DNA of 37,412 nt from CALRQJ02 sp943370285. GTDB taxonomy: Bacteria > Bacteroidota > Bacteroidia > Chitinophagales > Chitinophagaceae. Position 1 is the first letter of the stretch. The number at the start of each line of letters is the position of its first letter. This document shows, piece by piece, positions 8,075 to 16,478 of this stretch. A program made the translations under genes and the position numbers. Location: the NCBI GenBank assembly GCA_943370285.1, contig CALRQJ020000020.1, positions 1 to 37,412 on the forward strand. The letters are read 5' to 3'. The notes under the pieces are model-generated. The model was not told the origin of the DNA and did not search any database. It was given only the letters and a program-made list of their open reading frames with translations.

Positions 8075-9685
8075 TTATTCTTTTTCGAATCGAAACCAGT
8101 CTACATCTGCAAAACCTGAATCATTTGTTTTAATTGTTCTGATACAAAAGAGTCCTACTTTAGCACCTACCCATCTTCCGGGTTTAGCCAATAGGCTTTC
8201 GCCAATTGGTTTATAAGTCAATCCATCTACACTATAACTAAACTCACATACGCCTCCTTTACTCACTTTAACTCTACAGTAGACTTCTGCACTTGTAATT
8301 TTTTCGCCTTCAGTAATTAATTCGGGTTTGCCTTTATCGGCTTGTTTACAAATACTAAAGCTGATATAATTTCCATCTGATTTTTTAACAACCGAAACAT
8401 AAGCATAATCTGCACCATGAACAATAAGCCCAGCTTTTTCTTCTACTAATCTTGGCTGAAAAAATATTTTGGTAGTCACTTGAAATGTTTCAGCCGGAAA
8501 TTTTTGCATCAGTAGGTTGGGTACATCCCAAAAGTTTTTTACATCTTCTGGCAACTGATAAGAGAACAAACGAAGTTTACCCTCTGAAGGAAAGCACCAA
8601 AAGGGTTTGGGATTTGCTTGCCACTGCCACTGCAAGCCCAGATGGGTTGTATTGAATTCATCTGAATCGGCAATAGTTGCAATAGCGTATTGATTTTTTA
8701 CAGTTGGCTTTTTGTACACCGGAACGGGTTGCCCTTTTCCATCGCCATCTCTGTCTTCGCCAATTACAGGCCAATCATTTACCCATTTCATAGGTTGCAA
8801 ATGAACTACTCTACCATATGCTTCTTTGTCTTGAAAATGTAAAAACCAATCTTGGCCTGTTGGTGTATTTATCCATGCCCCTTGATGTGGGCCATTAATC
8901 GTTGTTGTACCTTGATCTAACACTACTTTGCGTTCATAAGGACCGTAGATATTTTTACTTCTCAAAATTGTTTGCCATCCTGTTGCTACACCACCGGCCG
9001 GAGCAAAAATATAATAGTAACTATTTCGTTTATATAACTTTGGACCTTCAATGGTAGGGTCGTTATCATGCCCATCATAAACCATCACTCCGCTGTTGGT
9101 TACTTTGATACCATCAGTGCTTAATTCTTTTATAACAATGATTGATTTGATACCTGCACGGCTTCCGGCATAAGCATGAACAAGATAATTTTTCCCTTTG
9201 TCATCCCACAAAGGACAAGGATCAATCAAACCCTTTCCTGCTTCTACTAAAATTGGAGTAGTCCAAGGCCCACGAATATTTTTTGCCTTGGTGAGATAAA
9301 TCCCAAAATCAGGGTCAGGATAGTAAATATAAAACTCTCCTTTGTGATAGCGAATACTTGGCGCCCAAACACCACCGCCATGTTGAACTTTGCTAAAATG
9401 CTCAAGCGGTGATTGCTGTTGCAATGCATAAGCAATTAAGGACCAATTCACTAAATCTTTAGAATGCAAAATGGGAAGTCCCGGCACATGATTAAAGCTT
9501 GATGCAATCAAGTAAAAATCTTCCCCGACTCTTATCGCATCAGGGTCACTATAATCTGCATGTAGGATAGGATTTTTATACGTACCATCGCCATTGTCTG
9601 CTACCCAAACTTTAGATAAATTAGTTTGTGCAGATAAATACAGACTACAAAAAACAAAAATGATATTTAATAAATATTGCTTCAA
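8075..9685 (-). CDS. GH43-family glycoside hydrolase (arabinosidase/xylosidase type), TTG start
   Basis: 536 residues. The five-bladed propeller catalytic residues are visible: base D47 in YSDPD, pKa-modulating D155 in GLIDPCPLW, and acid E213 in TIEGPKLY. After about residue 340 there is a C-terminal beta-sandwich (FNTTHLGLQWQWQANP onward) of the sort attached to beta-xylosidase-like GH43 enzymes. The likely role is removal of arabinose or xylose from pectin side chains in the periplasm; the subfamily cannot be fixed by eye. The start is odd: an in-frame TAA lies directly before a TTG at 9685, and the signal peptide KQYLLNIIFVFCSLYLSAQ begins right there. There is no ATG in the signal region, so TTG is the probable initiation codon. 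It is 22 bases after the CE8 gene. Confidence 0.9.
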   Translation of the reverse strand: MKQYLLNIIFVFCSLYLSAQTNLSKVWVADNGDGTYKNPILHADYSDPDAIRVGEDFYLIASSFNHVPGLPILHSKDLVNWSLIAYALQQQSPLEHFSKVQHGGGVWAPSIRYHKGEFYIYYPDPDFGIYLTKAKNIRGPWTTPILVEAGKGLIDPCPLWDDKGKNYLVHAYAGSRAGIKSIIVIKELSTDGIKVTNSGVMVYDGHDNDPTIEGPKLYKRNSYYYIFAPAGGVATGWQTILRSKNIYGPYERKVVLDQGTTTINGPHQGAWINTPTGQDWFLHFQDKEAYGRVVHLQPMKWVNDWPVIGEDRDGDGKGQPVPVYKKPTVKNQYAIATIADSDEFNTTHLGLQWQWQANPKPFWCFPSEGKLRLFSYQLPEDVKNFWDVPNLLMQKFPAETFQVTTKIFFQPRLVEEKAGLIVHGADYAYVSVVKKSDGNYISFSICKQADKGKPELITEGEKITSAEVYCRVKVSKGGVCEFSYSVDGLTYKPIGESLLAKPGRWVGAKVGLFCIRTIKTNDSGFADVDWFRFEKE

Positions 9686-9707
9686 TTAAATTTTTTAAAT
9701 TGTTGAA

Positions 9708-10649
9708 TTACTGCGGATTCCAAGTACCCAAAATATTGGCAACAGTGTATTTGCTTGCCTCTTCCATAGTTAATTGTTTTGCCCATTTTACTCTTGTAGT
9801 TACATTACTACCCGGACCTTTACTATTATACTCAGCATACCTTGCTGTTGTTTCATTTGCTGGATTTTTCCAGTTATTCCAACCTTCGGGAATAATATGT
9901 TTATCCATCCAACAATTGATATAGGTAACACTTGCAGTGGGTGACCAAGGTCGGCCTAACGAAACTTTATTGATGCTTGAATCCGACGTTAATTTACAAT
10001 CAAAAAAAACAAAACCATACGGAATAATGCTGTTAGTAGAAGCGGCAGTAATATGACTGTTTTTTTTACTGTGTATATGGCAATTTTTAAACACCGCCGT
10101 TGCAGCTCCAAAAATAAAATCTGTTGTTCCTTCTATATAACAATTAGCAAAATAATGTTTAACGCCACTGCCGCTTAAAAAAAGCACATCTTGATTACCA
10201 ATCATTCGGCAGTTTTTAAATGAAGCTCTGTTACCTTCAATTCGCAACGCAACTGCCTGACCTGCCGTAAAACCGGCATTGTTTTCGAAGGTGATATTTT
10301 CTGCATGAAAATCATTTCCATATACAAAGAATGATGCACAAGTCCAGGTATTCAAAGTATCGCCATTGAGCAAAGTTGTGCCGGCATGATTGTCATAAGT
10401 AAGTATCGTTGTTGCAGCAGCTTCACCTATCAAATTAATATTACTTTTTCTAGCATCTACTACAATCACTTCTTTGTAAGTTCCTTTTTTAATCTTGATT
10501 ATGGTAGTGTTGGATGTTCCTTCGGGGACAGCATCTAGTGCTGCTTGTACGGTGCTATAATTGCCACTCCCATCTTGTGCAACGGTAATGGTTTGTTGAG
10601 CAGTAACAACTAATGGAAAAAAAAATATCAACCAAAAAACTACTTTCAT
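9708..10649 (-). CDS. CE8 pectinesterase (pectin methylesterase)
   Basis: 313 residues: a signal peptide (MKVVFWLIFFFPLVVTAQ) followed by a single complete CE8 beta-helix. All family motifs are canonical or nearly so: GTYKE, GQAVAL (Q131), GNQDVL (Q153, D154), TTDFIFG (D177) and LGRPW (R233, W235). These provide the nucleophile, acid/base and oxyanion-stabilising residues. It demethylates homogalacturonan so that pectate lyases and polygalacturonases can act. It lacks a T9SS sorting domain and a lipobox, so it is probably periplasmic. It starts two bases after the CE12 stop codon, so it is translated as part of the same operon. Confidence 0.95.
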   Translation of the reverse strand: MKVVFWLIFFFPLVVTAQQTITVAQDGSGNYSTVQAALDAVPEGTSNTTIIKIKKGTYKEVIVVDARKSNINLIGEAAATTILTYDNHAGTTLLNGDTLNTWTCASFFVYGNDFHAENITFENNAGFTAGQAVALRIEGNRASFKNCRMIGNQDVLFLSGSGVKHYFANCYIEGTTDFIFGAATAVFKNCHIHSKKNSHITAASTNSIIPYGFVFFDCKLTSDSSINKVSLGRPWSPTASVTYINCWMDKHIIPEGWNNWKNPANETTARYAEYNSKGPGSNVTTRVKWAKQLTMEEASKYTVANILGTWNPQ

Positions 10650-10651
10650 TT

Positions 10652-11419
10652 TTACTTTTTTATGGGCGGCACTACAATTCGTTCGGTTATTTCAATGTTT
10701 AAAGTCTTTAAAGATTGTAATACCAATTGCGCAATTAATCTTGCCCCAAATTCATTAAAATGGGTATTATCATTTTTACCATCGGGATGATTAGGATGTT
10801 CACCGGGTTGCAATTGTAGAAACAAAAGTTTAGAATTTTCTTCGCCAAACTTTTGATACAATGCCCTACTTTGTTCATCTAAATCTATAAACAAAACCTG
10901 TTGCTGTTGTGCCACTTCTTTTACTAAGGCTGAATACACTTCATGCGTTGGAATAGCTTTACCTAGCTTATCAAATTTTCTACGAGAAACAGGAGTTAAT
11001 AAAATGGGTATTGCCTTCTTCGCCCTAGTTTCATTAATGAATTTACTCAAGTTCATTTTGAAAGTATCGGGAGTGGCATAACGTTCTTTTTTCTCTATTG
11101 ATTCATCGTTATGACCAAACTGAATGAAGACATAATCGCCTTCGCCGGCTTCATCATAAATAGATTTCCATAACCCTTCGCTTAAAAATGTTTTCGTACT
11201 TCGTCCGTTCTTAGCTCTATTGATAACCGTCACTGTTGAATCCCAAAAATAAACAAATGGCATTCCCCATCCTGTTTCGGGGTACACTTTTTTGTCTTTG
11301 ACTGCAATCGTAGAATCACCGGCTAAAAAGATTTTTATTTTCTTTTTTTCTACCGGATATGTAAATGCCATCAACAGTAGAACAATATACCAGTTATATC
11401 GATTCTTTTTAATTGTCAT
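10652..11419 (-). CDS. CE12 rhamnogalacturonan acetylesterase (SGNH hydrolase)
   Basis: 255 residues. The SGNH-hydrolase blocks are clear: block I GDST (catalytic S36), block II KNGRSTKTF, block III FGHND (N104) and block V DNTH (D217, H220). The sequence KIFLAGDSTIAV followed by PETGWGMPF is typical of CE12, whose members remove acetyl groups from rhamnogalacturonan I. An N-terminal hydrophobic stretch (WYIVLLLMAFTYP, residues 10-22) is either an uncleaved anchor or a signal peptide without a clear cleavage site, so export is likely. The gaps to both neighbours are only two bases. Pairing with pectinesterases suggests coordinated removal of methyl and acetyl esters. Confidence 0.93.
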   Translation of the reverse strand: MTIKKNRYNWYIVLLLMAFTYPVEKKKIKIFLAGDSTIAVKDKKVYPETGWGMPFVYFWDSTVTVINRAKNGRSTKTFLSEGLWKSIYDEAGEGDYVFIQFGHNDESIEKKERYATPDTFKMNLSKFINETRAKKAIPILLTPVSRRKFDKLGKAIPTHEVYSALVKEVAQQQQVLFIDLDEQSRALYQKFGEENSKLLFLQLQPGEHPNHPDGKNDNTHFNEFGARLIAQLVLQSLKTLNIEITERIVVPPIKK

Positions 11420-11421
11420 GC

Positions 11422-14292
11422 TTACTTTTTAATGAATGGAATAGTTGTTTTTTTAACCCCATCAAAGAAAACAATTACATAAATGCCTGACGCAAGTTTT
11501 TCTGCATTAATTGCTGTTTGAATAGCCCCCTCTTGCACCTTTGTACTAAATTGTTGTTTACCATCGGTTGAAAAAACTGTTATCGTTGCATGTTTAGCAG
11601 CCTTTGCATGTGTCAACACCAAAACTTGATTTACAGGATTAGGATAAACCATTAAGGATGCTGACGCTTTTGTAGTAATTGTAATGACCGCCGAGTACTT
11701 ATAACTACCATCTTTATCTACCATCTTTAAACGATAATATCCAACTCCATGTAAAGGATACTTATCAGCGTATTGGTAATTAGCGGTTGCTGTATTCTTT
11801 GCATTAATTTCACTTAGTACGTTGAATTGTAAACCATCACCACTTCGCTCAATACTAAACATACCGCTGTTTACTTCATTGGCTGTTTTCCAAAGTAAAT
11901 TAACAACTGAACCTGTGTATGAAGCATTAAATGAAAGCAACTGTAACGGGAGTGTAGTTAACGCCTCTCCTTTTACGATAAAGTTTTTTAACATCGCATA
12001 TCTGCCTGCGCTACTACTACCACAACTATAGTACAAACGAATAGTTAAGGTTTCGCCGGCCAATAATGTATCTCCGCCATTACCACCTATGGCAATTTTG
12101 TAAGTATTGGTTGGCCCACCCGTTTGGTTTGCAATTGCTAAAGGAGAAGCAAATGAACCAACTACGGCAGCACCATTAAAGTCTGTGCCAGACAGGTTGT
12201 TGGTGGTGGTGTCTGCCGTTGTAAACCCTGATTTAGAATACACAATTCCTATTCTGGTATTGGATGCAGTATTATAAAAAGCAGCTGTCAATAATATAGA
12301 ATCTATTCTTACTGTATTACCAGAAGCAGTAATTGTAAACTGTTGATAAAAAGTACGATTAAGATTTCCGCCGGGGCCGCCCACCCCTGTGCCCCAACTG
12401 CCATCACCATTGGATGTTGCACCAAATGCCTGCCCAAATTGTGTTGAATATGCTGTAACAGTTAAAGGAGATGTAACTGTTGTACCATTTGAAAGAAACA
12501 GTTTATTAAAAGTTGGTGTACTAGCAGCTACACTGGATGATCTTACAGTGACATCATCACTATTATTGGCGATTAAGGGCCATTGTTGAATTACAGCAGA
12601 GCTGATAGCTGGTGCATTAACAGCAACGCCACTTACTGCTCTATTTACCGTAGTTGCATTGGTGCTTGTATGTACAATATTTCCGTTGTAATTATTTGCT
12701 GTAGTGGCATTTAATCTTACTGTAATAGTTGTATTTCCAACTATTCCACTAGTAGCGGTTAATGTAAGTGGTGAACTATTTGTGTACCAATTGGTGCCGC
12801 CATTATTGGATATTTGAAAATTGGTCGGCGGTGTGATAGTAATATCACCTTGTAAATCTAAGCCCGACAAAGTATAGGTTTGAGTAGGAGATGGATTTCC
12901 AATAGTTTGGAAGAAAGTAGCCAAATTAGCTGCTGTATTGATAGTTGGAGCACTGGAGATTTGCAACGTATCTGTTATGTGACTGGCATACCCTGATTTT
13001 GATGCCTGTATGTAGTAATAATAAATACTACCCGATGGCGGATTTGCATCTGTAGCGGAAAAATTAATGGCGCTGTCATTAGTAGCAATGATTTCTGATA
13101 GTTTAGTATAAACGCCATTTCTTGTTGTGGTAGATCGGAATAATTCATATTTAATCTGATCCATTGGCCAACTAATATTCCATCTAAAAGTTGAATTAGG
13201 ATTACCTTTTGTAGCACTAAAATTAGATACTGCAATTGGTGACGCCTCACTATTACAAATTCCCGCTATAACTACACATGGATTCCAACTACCAAAAATA
13301 TTTGCGGTGGTATAGTTAGCTGCTTGCATGGCATTTAATTGAAAAGACCAAGGTACTCGTTGACTAACATCCACAATATTTCCATTGTAAAAACGACTAT
13401 TGTATTCACCATAATTAATTAGGCTTGTGTTGGTTCCCGCATCCCAAGTTACCCAACCTTCTGCTCTTATTTTATCGCTCAATCTACTGTTTAATATTAC
13501 CGTTTTATTTTCTGCCAAAGGGCTACTTCCGGTTGAATTTTGCCAAGGTCTTCCAAAATAATAAGTGGTGTTTCCTACATTCGCAGGAAACAAACAATCT
13601 CTAAAAATGTAACCATAAGTTTGACCCGGTGGTGTATTAGCTGCGGTAATATAAGAACTACCTGACGATGTTCTTGCCTTAGCATATACTATGGTTGAAT
13701 CAAATATAGCTACTGAACTACCGAAGATAAAATCTATGATTCCGTCAATATAGCAATTCTTGAAATAATGACGTGGAGTGCCAGAGCCCTTAATGTATAA
13801 TGTATCCTGATTGCCTAAAAAGCGACAATTCTTAAATACTGCTCTATCTGCATTAACCAATACTGCAACTGCTTGTAAACCGGTTTGACCAGCAGCATTG
13901 GCAGAATCATAATTAAACGTGTTGGCAAATGTGATATCTACGGCAGTAAAATCTGTAGCATTAATGGTAAAGCTAGCGGAGTTTTGTGTTCCGAGAATAG
14001 TAGCTGGATCATCGTAATACACAAAAACATTTGCCACGCTTTCGCCAATTAATTGCAAGTTGATTTTATTAGATGCAATCGTAATTTTCTCTCTGTATTT
14101 ACCATTTTTAATGAATATCGAATATGGAGTAGCACTATTAGTAGGTGCTGCATTAATAGCTGCTTGAATGGTAGTGAAATTACCGCTGCCATCTTGTGCA
14201 ACAGTTACATCATATGCTTGAGCAGAAAAAAAAGCAAGAAATACAAACGCAAAAACGAAAGACAATAACTTAATAGTGAAAGGATTTTTCAT
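11422..14292 (-). CDS. Modular CE8 pectinesterase with T9SS type A sorting domain
   Basis: 956 residues from the ATG at 14292, which places the signal peptide correctly (MKNPFTIKLLSFVFAFVFLA, cleavage near AQA). Residues ~27-350 are a complete CE8 domain: GLQAVAV (Q140), GNQDTLY (Q162, D163), IIDFIFG (D187) and FGRPW (R248, W250). Next come a fibronectin-like linker (~360-450), a beta-sandwich module rich in T and N (~455-570), and a jelly-roll-like domain (~575-785) that might bind carbohydrate. From ~790 there is the sorting region, with the MVYPNPVNQVLVL signature and an IPFIKK end typical of type A T9SS cargo. The enzyme should therefore act outside the cell or on the surface. It is the first gene of the large left-hand operon, with its own operator at 14367 and an upstream terminator at 14394. 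Confidence 0.93.
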   Translation of the reverse strand: MKNPFTIKLLSFVFAFVFLAFFSAQAYDVTVAQDGSGNFTTIQAAINAAPTNSATPYSIFIKNGKYREKITIASNKINLQLIGESVANVFVYYDDPATILGTQNSASFTINATDFTAVDITFANTFNYDSANAAGQTGLQAVAVLVNADRAVFKNCRFLGNQDTLYIKGSGTPRHYFKNCYIDGIIDFIFGSSVAIFDSTIVYAKARTSSGSSYITAANTPPGQTYGYIFRDCLFPANVGNTTYYFGRPWQNSTGSSPLAENKTVILNSRLSDKIRAEGWVTWDAGTNTSLINYGEYNSRFYNGNIVDVSQRVPWSFQLNAMQAANYTTANIFGSWNPCVVIAGICNSEASPIAVSNFSATKGNPNSTFRWNISWPMDQIKYELFRSTTTRNGVYTKLSEIIATNDSAINFSATDANPPSGSIYYYYIQASKSGYASHITDTLQISSAPTINTAANLATFFQTIGNPSPTQTYTLSGLDLQGDITITPPTNFQISNNGGTNWYTNSSPLTLTATSGIVGNTTITVRLNATTANNYNGNIVHTSTNATTVNRAVSGVAVNAPAISSAVIQQWPLIANNSDDVTVRSSSVAASTPTFNKLFLSNGTTVTSPLTVTAYSTQFGQAFGATSNGDGSWGTGVGGPGGNLNRTFYQQFTITASGNTVRIDSILLTAAFYNTASNTRIGIVYSKSGFTTADTTTNNLSGTDFNGAAVVGSFASPLAIANQTGGPTNTYKIAIGGNGGDTLLAGETLTIRLYYSCGSSSAGRYAMLKNFIVKGEALTTLPLQLLSFNASYTGSVVNLLWKTANEVNSGMFSIERSGDGLQFNVLSEINAKNTATANYQYADKYPLHGVGYYRLKMVDKDGSYKYSAVITITTKASASLMVYPNPVNQVLVLTHAKAAKHATITVFSTDGKQQFSTKVQEGAIQTAINAEKLASGIYVIVFFDGVKKTTIPFIKK

Positions 14293-14366
14293 GGCAAAAT
14301 TGATTAAGCAACCGGTAATATTAATGCTCAAGTTGGCGAAATAAATAATATAGAAAAAAATAATCT

Positions 14367-14382
14367 ACGCAAACGATTTCGT
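14367..14382 (+). promoter_or_regulatory. LacI-type operator (site B) upstream of the modular pectinesterase
   Basis: ACGCAAACGATTTCGT is an imperfect palindrome with the central CG typical of LacI/PurR-family operators, and it fits the locus consensus. Its centre is about 82 bp upstream of the ATG at 14292. It lies between that gene and the terminator of the preceding unit, so it should control the left-hand operon. On the transcribed strand, a TTTG inside the site could serve as the -33 element, with TATATTAT 16 bases after it as a -7 candidate; this promoter reading is tentative. Confidence 0.68.
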
Positions 14383-14393
14383 TGATAATCAAC

Positions 14394-14421
14394 AAAAAAG
14401 GGAACCCGAAGGCCCCCCTTT
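14394..14421 (-). terminator. Rho-independent terminator after the 648-residue T9SS gene
   Basis: Read on the minus strand the sequence is a stem AAAGGGGGGCC, a TTCG tetraloop, then GGTTCCCTTTTTT. About eleven base pairs form, including G-T wobbles, and the 3' arm merges into a run of six T. It begins 22 bases after the stop codon at 14443 and separates that gene from the promoter of the next operon. Confidence 0.8.
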
Positions 14422-14442
14422 AACTAATGTACTAAAATGGAA

Positions 14443-16389
14443 TTATTCTACTACTAATTTCTTACTCAATTGCGCATTATTTCCAATCAAACGCAAAGTA
14501 TAAACGCCGCTTGTAATGCTCGGATTTAAGGCAATTGTTTGACTAATTGTACCACCATCAGTTACAATTGATTTATTTAAAATTTGCTGACCTAATTGAT
14601 TAAACAGTTGTACCGAATAAGTGCCTTTTTCTAACCCAGCTAATTGCAAACTGAAATCTTTTCCTTTAACCGGATTTGGAGCAATCACCATATCAGCACG
14701 GCTCTTACCAATATTTACTTTAAGTACAGCTGTATATTTAATCGCACCATCTTTATCTACACTTTTAATTCTGTAGAAATTAACGCCTTGGTTAGGGGCT
14801 GCATCAAACCAACTATAATTAACAGTTATTGTGCTGTTGCCTTTTGAAGCAATGGTTGCACTTGCAGTGAAGTTGTTTCCATTGATAGATTTTTCGACAA
14901 TATAGTTTTCAGTATTGATTTCTGAAGCAACACTCCATTCTACCTGAATACCTGTATTTTTTTGGAATGCTTTTGCACCTGAGAATACAACCGGTAATGC
15001 TGAAGTATTAGCAACGATGAAATTGCCAAATGCAGAGAAACCACTTGCAGTTGCAATATATGGATCGCTTACTGTTCCAGAACCGGTTACAGTTGCAGGC
15101 GTTGTAACCCATGCACTGCCGTTCCAACGAGCAATTACTGTTGCAGAAGCAGGATTAAAGCCTGAGGCTTGATCTGCAACCACCCAACCTAATTTAACAG
15201 TAGCATCACTACCACCAGCAACTACTTCTCCAATTGTCCATTGTTTGGTAACAATTTTTGTTGCATCAGCGACTGTATTGTCAATTGTATTTTTTACTGT
15301 GACATTCATTACATCTGCAGTACCAGCATTATTAATGATAGCAGGATTATAGCTTGTACTCACACCAATTGGGAAAAGCACATCTGTATTGTTTACTGTT
15401 CTTCTATACGTACCATTACCCGTTACTTTAAAATAGTAAGGCAATATAATATTAAGTGTTGTTGTATTGGTTGCATCTACTAAACCACTTGCTCCAATAT
15501 TTAAGTTTAACGTACCAAGACCACCAGAGTTACTAGTTGTTGCCAAAGCAGAGCCTACTTTAAAAATACCATTTACATTTAATGTGATACTAGATTCAAC
15601 ATTTTGCAATGGACCCAAATTACTACTGATATTATTCATGGTTTGGGTATTGGCACTTACATCTAATGTACCATTAATGTTGTAGGTATAACTACCACCA
15701 GTACCGGTAGCATTGTTAGAATGAAAATATCCATCGGCAGCAGAAATCGTTATTGTTTTACCAGCGTTAATCGTAAATGTGTACACATCAAGTACATTTG
15801 TACCACTATAAACAGCTGATAAGGCATAGTTAGCTGTTTGACTCAACGTCATATCTTGATCAACCGTAAAACCTAACACTCTGTTTCCAAGACCACCAGG
15901 CATTCTAATTCTACCGATGTTACAAGAACCGCTACCAGATTGAGTGATTGTGGCCGCATTGGTTCCAGGCTCATAAAATAGACCATCGCCAGCACCACCA
16001 ATTGTTCCATTATTGACAACTGGCCAACTTTGGGGGAAAGTAAATCCAGTACCTCCGTTTGCAATTTGTAATCTTCTTGCAGCCGTTTCATTAGCCCATA
16101 ATTTACCAGTAGCATCTACAGTTAAACCTATGCAACTTCTGTTTGCGGCATTCATAGAAACGGTATGACCACTTCTGATATATACATAATGTGTACCACT
16201 TGGGGTTGTAGTTGCCGCAGTACCTGTACCTAAAGTACCGGGTGTATTGGTAGCATTACCGGTAAAAGTTTCCCATACTGCAGTTGAATTCCAGTTGCCA
16301 GAACTTAACGTTGCGTAGATAGTTGGGAACTGCGCCATTAAATTGGCAGAAATGATTGTACAGAAAAGTAGTGTAAATATTTTTTTCAT
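14443..16389 (-). CDS. Secreted T9SS protein of unknown function, beta-solenoid-like
   Basis: 648 residues with a signal peptide (MKKIFTLLFCTIISANLMAQ). Residues ~21-460 are rich in G, T, N and S and contain repeated short strands. An opening segment (SSGNWNSTAVWETF ... YIRSGHTVSM) resembles the G8/beta-solenoid start found in many Bacteroidota surface proteins. No catalytic motif was recognised. From ~465 there is an Ig-like pre-domain (ALPVVFSGAKAF ... VEWSVASEINTENYIVEKS) and a type A T9SS signal (IAPNPVKGKDFSLQL, ending KKLVVE). It is monocistronic: a LacI-type operator lies upstream (16459) and a terminator follows. Sharing the operator with pectinases suggests it binds or acts on pectin at the cell surface; that function is inferred, not seen. 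Confidence 0.85.
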   Translation of the reverse strand: MKKIFTLLFCTIISANLMAQFPTIYATLSSGNWNSTAVWETFTGNATNTPGTLGTGTAATTTPSGTHYVYIRSGHTVSMNAANRSCIGLTVDATGKLWANETAARRLQIANGGTGFTFPQSWPVVNNGTIGGAGDGLFYEPGTNAATITQSGSGSCNIGRIRMPGGLGNRVLGFTVDQDMTLSQTANYALSAVYSGTNVLDVYTFTINAGKTITISAADGYFHSNNATGTGGSYTYNINGTLDVSANTQTMNNISSNLGPLQNVESSITLNVNGIFKVGSALATTSNSGGLGTLNLNIGASGLVDATNTTTLNIILPYYFKVTGNGTYRRTVNNTDVLFPIGVSTSYNPAIINNAGTADVMNVTVKNTIDNTVADATKIVTKQWTIGEVVAGGSDATVKLGWVVADQASGFNPASATVIARWNGSAWVTTPATVTGSGTVSDPYIATASGFSAFGNFIVANTSALPVVFSGAKAFQKNTGIQVEWSVASEINTENYIVEKSINGNNFTASATIASKGNSTITVNYSWFDAAPNQGVNFYRIKSVDKDGAIKYTAVLKVNIGKSRADMVIAPNPVKGKDFSLQLAGLEKGTYSVQLFNQLGQQILNKSIVTDGGTISQTIALNPSITSGVYTLRLIGNNAQLSKKLVVE

Positions 16390-16458
16390 AATGGCTTATT
16401 TATAGTATAAAATTATCTTTTAGAATTTCAGCAATGAGATATCGTTGTTACTTTATTT

Positions 16459-16474
16459 ACGCAATCGTTTCCGA
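16459..16474 (+). promoter_or_regulatory. LacI-type operator (site C) upstream of the unknown T9SS gene
   Basis: ACGCAATCGTTTCCGA lies about 77 bp upstream of the ATG at 16389 and 5 bases beyond the stop codon of the preceding pectate lyase gene. On the transcribed strand it is followed by CGTAAATAAA and, 20 bases after the TTG inside the operator, by TATCTCA. The susC promoter region has the same TATCTCA after an 18-base gap. The TTG could be the -33 element of a Bacteroidota promoter, which would make binding repressive. Confidence 0.7.
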
Positions 16475-16478
16475 TAAC

